Below are positions 44,390 to 54,309 of a stretch of 64,000 nt of DNA, in pieces. Source of the stretch: Symsagittifera roscoffensis (taxonomy: Eukaryota; Xenacoelomorpha; Acoela; Convolutidae); contig NC_087065.1 in the NCBI RefSeq assembly GCF_963678635.1, positions 15,537,853-15,601,852 of the forward strand, written 5' to 3'. A program made the translations under genes and the position numbers. Numbering within the stretch: the first letter of the stretch is position 1; every line of letters begins with the position of its first letter. The notes under the pieces are model-generated. The model ran no database searches, had not been told where the DNA came from, and worked only from the letters and a program-made list of their open reading frames with translations.

Positions 44390-44910
44390 TGATTCCACTA
44401 TTTAACACACTTTGCAAGAAAATTTAGTCAGAACTGGAGAATTTAGGGAGAAAATAGTACCAATCGAACGAACAATTTGCTAGCAGAGATGAAATTAGAA
44501 CTGATACCGTCTGATTATTATGATAAAAATTGTAAATGTCTGCCTCAAGTTTCCCTTGTTAGGTGCAACAGTAAACTATTTAAGCAAAAATACAACTTTT
44601 GGGATAAATATTTATCACTTTTCTGGAAAAATAGTCATTTTCTTATGATTTTCTGTAGAAATGCTCTATGGTTTAAGGTTATTCCTGCTTTCTGCTTATT
44701 GCATGTTTTCACTATTGAACACACTTTGCAACAAAATTTAGTCAGAACTGGAGAAATTAGGAGGAAAATAGTATCAATTGAATGAACAATTTGCTGGTAA
44801 AGTTGAAATTGGAACTAAAACCGTCTGATTATTACGATAAAAATTGTAAATGTCTTCCTCAAGGTTCCCTTGATAGGCGGTACAGTAAATTATTTCAGCA
44901 AAATTACAAT
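44390..44910 (+). repeat. 311-bp tandem repeat, two occurrences (left arm)
   Basis: Marked by GTAAATGTCT at about 44534 and 44847, with CAGAACTGGAGAA about 110 bp before each. The right arm has four occurrences. Confidence 0.6.
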
Positions 44911-46179
44911 TTTTTGGTCAATAACTATCGATTTTCTTGCAAAATAAAAATTAAATAGCTTTTTTTCTTATTTAAAAGGGAAGTCTCCTCAAAAATATCG
45001 ATGTGAGAAAGAATCGGTGCTGGTTAAAATATTTAAAAAAAACATGTAAAAAAGGAGAATATAAATGTATTTTTACAATTTAAGAACAAATTAGGAGCAG
45101 CTCTATTAGTTATATTCTGAAAACCTCCGGAAATACGCAAGGGAACCTAGTTCCTAACATCTACATTATCTCAAAACTTCTAAAAGAGCGCGTCTCAAAA
45201 CACTTATTTAGCAAAGGAAATCAAGGTGCAAACTGGAACAATTGTGTAATTTTCGGATTTTTATTAAGCAAAAGAAAACTCTATATAGTTAAAAAAAATA
45301 ATGAAATGTAGATCTTGAAAGCTGTTTTTGCTTTATGCTTCAAGTATCTTCTTCCAAAAGATGTCGGATTGAGTTCACTTTACAAAAACTATCATCAAAA
45401 CATCTGATTTTTCATAAAAAGTTACCTTATATATCAAAGGATAACAAACTTTTCTAACGAATTACACATAAATACCAACCTTTGACACTTTTTATGTTTT
45501 TCTCAAAATATGGTTTACAATCTAAATTTTAGTAAAGTTATCTCAAAACTCCTAATGAATTAAATTGAGTTTTTATCTCATTTTCTCAGTTTCTGCTTCA
45601 TCTTCTATCTATCAAATTAATCCAATTTGAACAAAAAATTTTATTTGAACATTGAACTTTTGCTGGAAAAATGTATCTTTTCAACGAACGTTCAACAATC
45701 CGAAGCTGAATGAATACCATGAATTCTTTGCTAAACGTCTTTAAATGATTTTCTCTACTTGATAATTTTATATTGCTGTTTCAACTCTGAATTTCAGTTT
45801 TGAAGTATATTTTTGGTTGAGAATGATGTATATTATTATCTTGAAATTTTCAAATGTTAGCAGAAGATACATTTTCCAGGACAGCTATCAATTTTTTTTC
45901 TGAATTGTAGACAAAAAAGCAAAAGAAAACCATAATTCTTAGTAAATCAATCCCCAATATCTGCTACGCACTATTCTATGATTACTCTTACAATCACTAA
46001 GCAAGGAAAACTTTAAAATGGTTACTAGGTAAAACCTTTCAATAAATCAATGTTTTTATAAATATCCAGTTTTTTATAGTTTTTCAACAAATACTTAAGC
46101 ACTCCTTAGCGTATGTGATTCACTTTTACTACAAATTTATCGCAACAAAATCTCCGCAAGCTTGCAACCAATGGAGTTT

Positions 46180-46640
46180 TTATTGTAGGTTAAAGATTTT
46201 CGGATTGATTTCCGTCGAAAGTTTCACGACAATTTGAACTCGATTGTTGCTGGTTTTACCATCAATCAGAACCTTTGAATATGACAGAGCAAGAATAAGG
46301 ACAAAAAACTGTAAATTTTTTACTAAAAAAATTTCAAATATAGTGTATAGACTTTTCAGACAAGGTGAAAAATTTTTGTTCAATGTATTTACTACTATGT
46401 TTTTCTTAAAAATATATCAATTTTACCTTCTCTTGGAGTGTTTTTTGAGACTGCCGAGCACATACTCTAACATTATATTGACACTGCTTCTTCTTGATAT
46501 GATTAGTAAGTTCCTCGCTGCTAAATGTATAAAAGTTACAATTGGAACACTTTAAAACGTCACAGTGCTTTCGATGTCTTGACGCATCTTTACGTGTGTA
46601 TTATCTTCCACATTCATGACATGCAATTCTTTTGTTTCTA
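46180..46640 (-). pseudogene. zinc-finger gene copy in the left arm
   Basis: Mirror copy of the gene at 53836-54309. The exon-2 part (46180-46310) is open, but the copy as a whole is not intact. Confidence 0.5.
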
Positions 46641-46879
46641 TTAGGTAACGGCATCTCAATAGGAAGAAAAAGAAAACAAAATGGGAGATTTAGAATGTCC
46701 CAAATTTTCAGAAAAGAAAAGTTGAATAGGCTCAAAAAATGAGTAAAAGTGAATAAAAACAGCAAATTTCTTGAACAATTGTTTTTGACGTGAAAGAAAA
46801 TCAGAATAGATACGCTATTTAGCCTAGCTGAAATGAAAATCATCCAATCTAACCATGGAGTTTTCAAAAATTTGCTATC

Positions 46880-47200
46880 AACCAATCAGAATCGAGCATT
46901 CATTTTAAGGAAATTTTTAATTTTTTCTGATACCAACCAATCATAACCGAGCTTCAATGGTCATGGAATTTTTAATAGAGTTTATGTCAACCAATCGAAA
47001 CTGATTTCTACTTCTCATGGGTGTTTCAACAGTTTTGATATCGTTTGTAGATATCAAGGATTTCTTCACAGGTAGTATTTGTGATAATAACCAATCAGAA
47101 TGAAGTATTCACAGATTTTAAAATACTTTGTAGATCAGAACCAAACTATGTTTATGAAACTTCCCAATCAATCAATTTAATTGAATTTTTCTAACCTAAC
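46880..47200 (+). promoter_or_regulatory. array of CCAAT boxes, left arm
   Basis: AACCAATCAGAA or near variants occur about five times at 30-80 bp spacing (about 46880, 46938, 46989, 47088, 47165). It is mirrored at 53300-53650, immediately upstream of the zinc-finger gene. CCAAT is the NF-Y site in animals. Confidence 0.5.
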
Positions 47201-47252
47201 TAATGTATAAAAATTGATACCTTAAAGAGATAAATGAGATTTTTGGTCTGGT

Positions 47253-47681
47253 TTATACTGCTTTTTCGATGCTGAATTCAAAATTTGAAATTTCAATCAA
47301 AATTTTTTCGATTTGTTCTATTTCTAACCAGTGAAAAGAGAAATTACCGATATATACATTTTTGTTGTTTTCTTTCTGGTATATTGTAATAAAAACAACC
47401 GGAAGTTTTTTAAAATTGGATAGTCGATTGAAAGATAATCTGACAACTCTAGATTTTGCATTTGTATCAAATTCAAAACAGTAATCGAAATGATGTTCCT
47501 TATCTTCAATATTTGTTTCATAGAATCTTCCATTCTTTTGTTTTTTACTGATCGACCACTCAATTTGAGTTAGTTCTTCTAAATAAAAATATTGTTGATA
47601 AATTTGGCAGTACTCTTCTTTTCTGAAATCTCCTCTCCATCTTTTTAACAGAATTATTGAACTTTCTGTGTTTCTATACAA
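47253..47681 (-). CDS. small protein with PC4-like C-terminal pattern (142 codons visible)
   Basis: The open frame starts MYRNTES, but in-frame coding potential (WWTDDVDGDR) extends upstream of this ATG, so an upstream exon or start is likely. The C-terminus has VVFITIYQ ... IGNFSFHWLEIEQIEKILIEI: beta strands followed by a Trp-bearing helix, as in PC4/Sub1 single-stranded-DNA-binding proteins. The last 35 codons lie within the inverted repeat, and a headless copy of them is present in the other arm (53131-53237). Function is inference. Confidence 0.5.
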   Translation of the reverse strand: MYRNTESSIILLKRWRGDFRKEEYCQIYQQYFYLEELTQIEWSISKKQKNGRFYETNIEDKEHHFDYCFEFDTNAKSRVVRLSFNRLSNFKKLPVVFITIYQKENNKNVYIGNFSFHWLEIEQIEKILIEISNFEFSIEKAV

Positions 47682-48298
47682 GTTAAAACTAATACGATCT
47701 CCATCGACGTCATCTGTCCACCACTCTTTTTGTTTTTTTTGTAGTAGTTCAACCTTAAAATCTGATAAATGTTCATTTCAGACATTGAAAACGCTTTTGA
47801 TGGAAACATATTTCTTACTGAAATTAACAAAGAAACTTGAAAAAACTCGAATTGTTGAACCATTTTTACTTATTTTGTAATCAACATAAAGTGTATTTCC
47901 CTTATTTAGAGACTGTTTATTTTGAAGTTAATTCATGTAGCCAATCAAAACCTCAAATTAAGGCAATTGAAAACAACCAATGAAATTCAGAATCTCGAAA
48001 AGTAATGATAATGTTACAACTAACCATACATTTTGTTTGTAATGTTGTTCAAATAAGACAACTTTTACTCAACTTTTGATAAAAGCAATAATTAAATAAA
48101 TTTTTCTGTAATTTCCTAAACAAATAGTGGAAAATTTATTGATTTTTGGATAGAGCTTTTTGTCAATTTTGATTAAATTTTCATGTTTTGTCTGACTTTT
48201 CCTCAGATATCCCAGCTCTTAATAGGAACTTCAGTGACAAAAGATAGTTTTGAACCAACAATTTTTCAAATAACAAACATAGAAAACATCACAAAGCA
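47682..48298. other. AT-rich intergenic region of the centre
   Basis: 47682-47863 probably includes the 5' part of the preceding minus-strand gene (a 69-codon ORF overlaps it). Beyond it lie two CCAAT boxes (about 47940 and 47975). No other gene is seen. Confidence 0.4.
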
Positions 48299-48838
48299 CT
48301 AATGAGGCTTACAATTATCAACAAACAAAAACTCTCCCAAAATTTGGGACAGTTCTTTGAATTCGTTCAAAGTATAGTTGACATAGGCAACTTGTTTCAT
48401 TGCTTCATTCTCTTTTGCAGTAAAGAGTCGAACCTGAATGTAGGGTGGCTTGTTCACACTGTACTTTTTGATTGTGACACACACCCTCCTGATGTTGTAT
48501 GTTGCTATTTCATATACTCTATTACAGATATCCAGCTCCTGATCCATAGTTGATTCTTTGCCAGGTTTGGCTTCATATATAGGTACGAGTCCAAGGTTTT
48601 CAGCATCGTGATTAACAGTATTACGGATTGTCGATAATGCTTCACTTTCTTTTTCACTAAGATAGACTTGTTGGGACTTTTCAAATTGTCCCAAATCGTT
48701 AATTTTTAATAGTTGAAAGCAAGGCTCAAAATAAAATTTCCCCTGGTAGGATTTTTGGAACCAACCAAATCTCCCAATTCTTGTTTGATTTTTTGAAAAC
48801 TCAATATAATTGGGATTAGTGTCCTTTTTTGAGTACAT
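48299..48838 (-). CDS. 179-aa small protein with PC4-like pattern
   Basis: Starts MYSKKDTNPNYIEF. Two segments suggest beta-strand repeats ending in a helix: IGRFGWFQ ... VYLSEKESEALSTI (about residues 22-68) and YIQVRLFT ... VNYTLNEFKELSQIL (about residues 130-170). The second follows the PC4/Sub1 plan. No known family is assigned with certainty. It is divergent from the gene at 49055, with a 216-bp shared upstream region. Confidence 0.5.
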   Translation of the reverse strand: MYSKKDTNPNYIEFSKNQTRIGRFGWFQKSYQGKFYFEPCFQLLKINDLGQFEKSQQVYLSEKESEALSTIRNTVNHDAENLGLVPIYEAKPGKESTMDQELDICNRVYEIATYNIRRVCVTIKKYSVNKPPYIQVRLFTAKENEAMKQVAYVNYTLNEFKELSQILGEFLFVDNCKPH

Positions 48839-49008
48839 TTTTGAAGAACAGACTGATCAGATCAACAGAAATCAGAAAAATGATTTTGAGATAAATTGAA
48901 AACTGAAGTAAAATGTATGACTCATCATGATTTCCATTTATGGACGTAATATCAAATAAGGAAAGTTTTGTATGAAATTTACATATACCGAAATCACGTA
49001 GGCGTGAC

Positions 49009-49021
49009 TTCTCCTATATAA
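49009..49021 (+). promoter_or_regulatory. TATA box of the 197-aa gene
   Basis: CTCCTATATAAAT lies about 40 bp upstream of the ATG at 49055. This gives a compact promoter with a very short 5' leader. Confidence 0.5.
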
Positions 49022-49054
49022 ATCCGCAAATCTCAGCAAAAATTATTCTTCCCA

Positions 49055-49648
49055 ATGGCTGCTGCTATGTGTCAAGCTCTTCCCAGCTTTTATTCAGATT
49101 ATTGTAAAAAATCACTATTTATTTCCGTTTCCAGTGATTTTTACGAAAAATACATAGTAACACAGGATTATTGTGTCTCTACCCACAACTCTTTATGTTC
49201 TTTGGAAAATTGTAAGTTCCATTTGGTTTTAATAGGAATATCTATCAGCCAAATTTTTCAGAGTTTAGATAAATATGTATACATATATCAAGAAATTGAC
49301 TGTCTTTACCCTTTGTTCAAACACAGATTCTATTCAAGTATTGTTACGTCAAGCGGAGAAGTGTTTAATCAGCTTAGACGAGCTGTTCAACATAACTTAC
49401 GATGGAGAGGAGCCGAAAAGATGCCTAGTATTGCAAAGAAAAGAATAATTCGGAAAAAATTCAAGAGACATTATTTATGTTCCAACCAGAAACTGGCTTC
49501 CACACAAACTCTTGGTTCAGCGTTTCTGGATAGAATTCGAAAAATTCAAAACACAAAATATGAACCTTATTTGTTCAAGATTATTGATTGCTTTATTGAT
49601 TGTCATGGTTCTGTGCATAGTGATTATCTAAGCTTTGTGATAAAATAA
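49055..49648 (+). CDS. 197-aa Cys-containing protein, unknown function
   Basis: Starts MAAAMCQALP just after a TATA box and is open to 49648. FHLVLIGISISQIFQSLDKYV (about residues 56-76) again shows the strand-then-helix pattern of its neighbours. A Lys/Arg patch (KKRIIRKKFKRH, about 128-139) could bind nucleic acid or target the nucleus. Eight or more cysteines show no clear zinc-binding spacing. It is the only central gene on the plus strand. Confidence 0.5.
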   Translation: MAAAMCQALPSFYSDYCKKSLFISVSSDFYEKYIVTQDYCVSTHNSLCSLENCKFHLVLIGISISQIFQSLDKYVYIYQEIDCLYPLFKHRFYSSIVTSSGEVFNQLRRAVQHNLRWRGAEKMPSIAKKRIIRKKFKRHYLCSNQKLASTQTLGSAFLDRIRKIQNTKYEPYLFKIIDCFIDCHGSVHSDYLSFVIK

Positions 49649-49802
49649 TCAATTGTTTTCAATTGTGTTCTTCAAAGTTTACATTGATAAATCTTTAAAT
49701 ACAAAGCTTTGGTTCAGGAGCACTTTATTCAAATGATAAAAAAAAACCAATTTACAATTCAATGGGAAACATGAAAAAATGTGTAAAAAATCAAAAAATG
49801 AG

Positions 49803-50486
49803 TTAATTTTTGAGTTCCTTGTCACTTTCTTCTTCAAGTGCCACACCATGTTTCCATCTAAACAGAGCTAAGTTATCCTGTTGAACCTTCAATTTTTCTT
49901 TCTTGTACCTTCTATCACGAATTGTTTCAATTTTTCGCCAATCATGTAGCGAAATTCTTAAGGGACTGAAACACTTCTTCAGATCTCTGTAGAAGATGTC
50001 AAATTCAACCATTTTTTCAAAAATAGTCATTTGTAGTAAATGTTCACTTGTAAGCTAATGAAAACTATTTCCGTATCCCAGATCCACAATTTCATCAAAA
50101 TATTTTTCATTTGAATCATATGAAAACCCGTACTTTTCTCTCGAAGGTGACTTAGACATAGCCAATTCTTTTCCAAATTCCCTAACTCTTCTACTCTCGA
50201 GTTCTCTCCATTCCGAAAGATCTATGATAATTTGCTCACTAGCGAGGGACATTTTATTAAATTTGAGAATCTTGACAGTTTCGGCAACAATTTCAAACTG
50301 GATGCAGTAACTCGCTCGTTCTATTATGATTGGTTTCAAAGTTTGAGATAGATTTCCGTTTCTTCTAAAAATTTTTCTCATGTCGGTAAAATGAACTGAA
50401 CTGTGGGAGATTTTCAAATGAAATGAAATATATATTTTTTCACCTGTAGATTTTCCTGAATTTCTCATAAAAAAACTGAACTCCAA
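49803..50486 (-). CDS. one or two small proteins (143 and 75 codons) with PC4-like helix motif
   Basis: The 143-codon frame (50486-50055) starts MEFSFFMRN and has YCIQFEIVAE ... IIIDLSEWRELESRRVREF. The 75-codon frame (50030-49803) starts MTIFEKM and has LRISLHDWRKIETIRDRRY. Both end in the same strand-Trp-helix pattern, so they may be adjacent paralogues or exons of one gene. I see no clear splice pair in the 24 bp between them. Confidence 0.45.
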
Positions 50487-51434
50487 AAATTTTGCAACAC
50501 TTGATTGACTTTAATTGTTTATAAAGGATTTTGTAAAATAAAAATTTTTTGTTGACTAAGATTTTTCAAAAGGGAAGAATTTCATTGAAAACTATTCCTA
50601 TTATTTACAACCCTGGTTGCGTATCTTTTTTTTAAAGTTTAAAAAACTAGCAAAAAAACTAAAATCCACAAATTTTTTTCATCAACGTCATCACCTTAAA
50701 GTTAGTTCTGGAATTCTGATTGGTTAAATTTAAGTGATTATTTCTAGAATTTAGAAGATTGAGGAAAATGTAGATGTTAATGTGTACTGACTTTTTATAC
50801 AATTCAAGGATTTAATCTGTAGATCCTAAAAATTAGAAGATTATAGAATTTAAAGAATAATGACTTCTATTTCTCTGGTGGAAATATTGCACAACTTTTA
50901 CTGTTCTATAAAAATCAAAGTGTAATGACGTCATTTTCTCAGGTGGAATTACTTTTTTATTACCTAAATAATTCAAAAGACACCTTCCTAGCTTTGTTGA
51001 GGAATCATGTCAGACCCTCTGAGTGGCTTTTTCAAATAGTTTTTCTTAAGATAATTGAATATTTGTTACAAGAATTTTGTCAAAAATAATTTTTTCTAGC
51101 CTGAACAGTTTTTAACATATAAATATAAATAAATTTTTTTACGTATACCTATCTAAGAATTTTTTTTTGGTAAAATACACGTTTTTTCTTGGTTTTTTCA
51201 AAAATTATATTGAATTTTTTTCCATTTCCAAAATGATAAGGAAAAAAACGCAAAACTTTGATGTAAAAAGCATGTTGACTTATTGCTTAGAAAACTTCTA
51301 ATACATTGGTTTTCAATTGTTTCTGATCAACAGACATGCAAAAACTAGTTTTCTGATGGATTTATTTTTGAATAATAACTTCATAAAGATTAGCAATTAA
51401 CTGTGCAAGAAAAATTGTAATGATTTATTTCGGC
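50487..51434. other. AT-rich non-coding stretch
   Basis: No ORF over 60 codons that looks real and no recognised repeat. A/T runs dominate. Confidence 0.4.
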
Positions 51435-51932
51435 AAGATGGGAAAAGTGTTTCAATTTTTTGAAGCGTATGCGAAAATTGTTTCATTTTTTTTTGTAAAA
51501 ATGCGAAAATTGTTTCAATTTTTTTGACAAAATGCAAAAAGTATTTTACTTTTTTTGACAAAATGCGAAAAATGTTTCAATTTTTTTGACAAGATGCGAA
51601 AAGTGTTTCACATTTTTTGACAAGATTCGAAAAGTTTTTCACTTTTTTGCTACAAATGCGAAAAATGTTTTACTTTTTTCGACAAAATGCGAAAAGTGTT
51701 TCATTTTTTTTTGACAAAATGCGAAAGTGTATCAACTTATTCGATAAAATACGAAAAGTGTTTCAATTTTTTTGACAAGATGCGAAAAGTGTTTCAACTT
51801 TCTTTGACAAGATGCGAAAAGTGTTTCAATAAATTTGATAATTTGGGAAAAGTCTTTCGTTTTTTTTGACGAAATGTGAAAAGTGTTTCAATTTTTCTAC
51901 AAAGTGCGAAAAGTGTGTACAAGATGCAAAAA
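51435..51932 (+). repeat. tandem array of a ~30-bp unit, about 16 copies
   Basis: Units read ATGCGAAAAGTGTTTCAA followed by TTTTTTTGAC, with drift between copies. The array is in the central region and not in the inverted repeats. The 60-codon ORF at 51687 merely follows the repeat. Confidence 0.8.
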
Positions 51933-52172
51933 CCATTAGGTAACTTTTAACAAGTCTACGGCTTTTCTAGTGTTTTTTCCGAGTATGTGTGCAAAAATTA
52001 TTCGAGTTTCTTAACATATGTGCAAGTTCGGAGTACTAAATTAGGTTTTAATTGTTTTTAAATAGTTTACTCTGAACCTCTCAACTATTCTCATAATTAA
52101 AATGAAATTGAAGAAATTAATTAAATACAAAGAACAAAAATAATACCAAACAACAATTATTTACAAAAACAT

Positions 52173-52670
52173 TTAATCAAAGAGCTGTCGAGCAGCAGAA
52201 GAGTTCTGTAGGTTCTCTATAGAACGCAGAGCTGGGCGAGGTTCCATTGCTGGTGGTTGTTGTGGAGCTGGAGGCGTCATTGTTTCTGAGAAACCCTCAT
52301 CTTCATCTAATGTGATAGGGTTTTCGGCTGATCCTGCCTCCTCCCAAGGAAAGACGAAGTCGTCGACTGGTTGAGCTACAAATCTTGAGTCAGGAATCTC
52401 GGGGTAGTTCATTCCCACATGATCAGAAACTTCCTCCATCATTTGCATTTCTTCAAGTTGGTTCTCTGTCATGGGAACTTGTGTCATATGATGTTCGTTG
52501 AAATCCCTTCGCATCACTTCCACCATGTGCCAGACATGGATTGGGATGTCCATTCGTGCCAGAAAAACTCCAGAGACTGTTTCTCGCACTTGAATTTGTA
52601 CTAGATCATGCGAAAATTCTACAGAGTACATGAGGTTGCTGTTTTGCACTGAGAAGATCATTTTGAGCAA
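52173..52670 (-). CDS. 165-aa protein: PC4-like N-terminus, acidic/Pro-rich tail
   Basis: Starts MLKMIFSVQ (an alternative start is Met4). Residues 5-55 contain YSVEFSHDLVQIQVRE ... ARMDIPIHVWHMVEVMRRDF, the closest of the set to the PC4/Sub1 layout of strands, IRE-like strand end, loop, then strand and Trp helix. The C-terminal half is acidic and Pro-rich, with PITLDEDEG resembling a SUMO-interaction motif. It may be a single-stranded-DNA-binding or transcription-linked protein; this is inference. Confidence 0.55.
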   Translation of the reverse strand: MLKMIFSVQNSNLMYSVEFSHDLVQIQVRETVSGVFLARMDIPIHVWHMVEVMRRDFNEHHMTQVPMTENQLEEMQMMEEVSDHVGMNYPEIPDSRFVAQPVDDFVFPWEEAGSAENPITLDEDEGFSETMTPPAPQQPPAMEPRPALRSIENLQNSSAARQLFD

Positions 52671-53114
52671 TAAACTGAGTTAAAGAGTAAAAACAAGAAA
52701 GAGTTGAAAGAGGAGGTAGCTGACGGAAGTTAAGTTGAAATTAAGGTATTTAGAGCTGAGAGAGCAGGTAGTTGACGGTAGTAAAATTAAAAATAAAATT
52801 ATTTTTAGTTAGGAGTTAGGGGTACCTTTAACTCGAATGTGTGGGTTTAACCAATTAGAATTGATTTTCCTTATTTGGATTGTAGTCGTGTCTAATCAGA
52901 TTTCAGCTTCCTTTTATGGGATTCTTGGATAAAAGTCGTGTCCAATCGGAAACAAAGCTCCATTTTGGGTATTGTCGTATCCAATCAGAAGACCCTTTTA
53001 AGGACTTAAATCTTCCAAATAAGTAAAAATATACACAAAAGCAATTGCAAAAATAAATGACCAAAAGTTGTTTGAAGTAAAAATAAGAAATATTGCTGAT
53101 ATAAAAGACAAAAG
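52671..53114. other. upstream region of the 165-aa gene, with CCAAT-like boxes
   Basis: Two imperfect copies of a ~45-bp block (GGTAGCTGACGGAAGT and GGTAGTTGACGGTAGT, 52714-52790). Then four CCAAT or TAATCAGA-like boxes at about 52853, 52895, 52950 and 52981. Confidence 0.4.
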
Positions 53115-53299
53115 AAAGAAAACAACAAAAAAGTATATATCGGTAATTTCTCTTTTCACTGGTTAGAAATAGAACAAATCGAAAAAATTTTGATTGAAAT
53201 TTCAAACTTTGAATTCAGCATCGAAAAAGCAGTATAAACCAGACCAGAAATCTCATTTATCTCTTTAAGGTATCAATTTTTATACATTAGTTAGGTTAG

Positions 53300-53650
53300 A
53301 AAAATTCAATTAAATTGATTGATTGGGAAGTTTCATAAACATAGTTTGGTTCTGATCTACAAAGCATTTTAAAATCTGTGAATACTTCATTCTGATTGGT
53401 TATTATCACAAATACTACCTGTGAAAAAATCCTTGATATCTACAAACGATATCAAAACTGTTGAAAAACCCATGAGAAGTAGAAATCAGTTTTGATTGGT
53501 TGACATAAACTCTATTAAAAATTCCATGACCATTGAAGCTCGGTTATGATTGGTTGGTATCAGAAAAAATTAAAAAATTCCTTAAAATGAATGCTCGATT
53601 CTGATTGGTTGATAGCAAATTTTTGAAAACTCCATGGTTAGATTGGATGA
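53300..53650 (-). promoter_or_regulatory. array of CCAAT boxes, right arm
   Basis: TTCTGATTGGTTA-type words at about 53390, 53492, 53547 and 53600, in front of the zinc-finger gene. Mirror of 46880-47200. Confidence 0.5.
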
Positions 53651-53835
53651 TTTTCATTTCAGCTAGGCTAAATAGCGTATCTATTCTGATTTTCTTTCAC
53701 GTCAAAAACAATTGTTCAAGAAATTTGCTGTTTTTATTCACTTTTACTCATTTTTTGAGCCTATTCAACTTTTCTTTTCTGAAAATTTGGGACATTCTAA
53801 ATCTCCCATTTTGTTTTCTTTTTCTTCCTATTGAG

Positions 53836-54309
53836 ATGCCGTTACCTAATAGAAACAAAAGAATTGCATGTCTTGAATGTGGAAGAGAATACACACGTAA
53901 AGATGCGTCAAGACATCGAAAGCACTGTGACGTTTTAAAGTGTTCCAATTGTAACTTTTATACATTTAGCAGCGAGGAACTTACTAATCATATCAAGAAG
54001 AAGCAGTGTCAATATAATGTTCGAGTATGGGCTCGGCAGTCTCAAAAAACACTCCAAGAGAAGGTAAAATTGATATATTTTTAAGAAAAACATAGTAGTA
54101 AATACATTGAATAAAAATTTTTCACCTTGTCTGAAAAGTCTATACACTATATTTGAAATTTTTTAGTAAAAAAATTTACAGTTTTTTGTCCTTATTCTTG
54201 CTTTGTCATATTCAAAGGTTCTGATTGATGGTAAAACCAGCAACAATCGAGTTCAAATTGTCGTGAAATTTTCGACGGAAATCAATCCGAAAATCTTTAA
54301 CCTACAGTA
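53836..54309 (+). CDS. two-exon zinc-finger protein in the right arm
   Basis: The ATG at 53836 (MPLPNRNKR) gives CLECGREY ... RHRKHC and CSNCNFYTF ... HIKKKQC, two C2HC/C2H2-like fingers. Exon 1 appears to end at AAG|GTAAAA (about 54062). An acceptor TTTACAG (about 54181) opens exon 2 in the same phase (FFVLILALSYSK ... KIFNLQ, stop at 54307-54309). The predicted intron of about 120 bp is short and AT-rich, as in nematodes. A frame upstream of the ATG is open from 53605 but looks non-coding. The mirror copy is at 46180-46640. A DNA-binding role in transposition or regulation is possible. Confidence 0.55.

Larger units (their letters stand above)
42782..47376 (+). repeat. left terminal inverted repeat
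   Basis: It mirrors 53115-58364. It is about 650 bp shorter, chiefly because it holds two occurrences of a 311-bp tandem unit against four on the right. The arms are otherwise closely similar by eye. The inner end lies within the 3' part of the gene at 47253-47681. Confidence 0.85.

Noticed and set aside
48302-48553. 83-codon plus-strand ORF opposite the 179-aa gene
   Set aside because: It is antisense to a better-supported ORF and has no recognisable features.
51435-51932. CRISPR-like array
   Set aside because: The units are contiguous, without unique spacers, in an animal-type genome.
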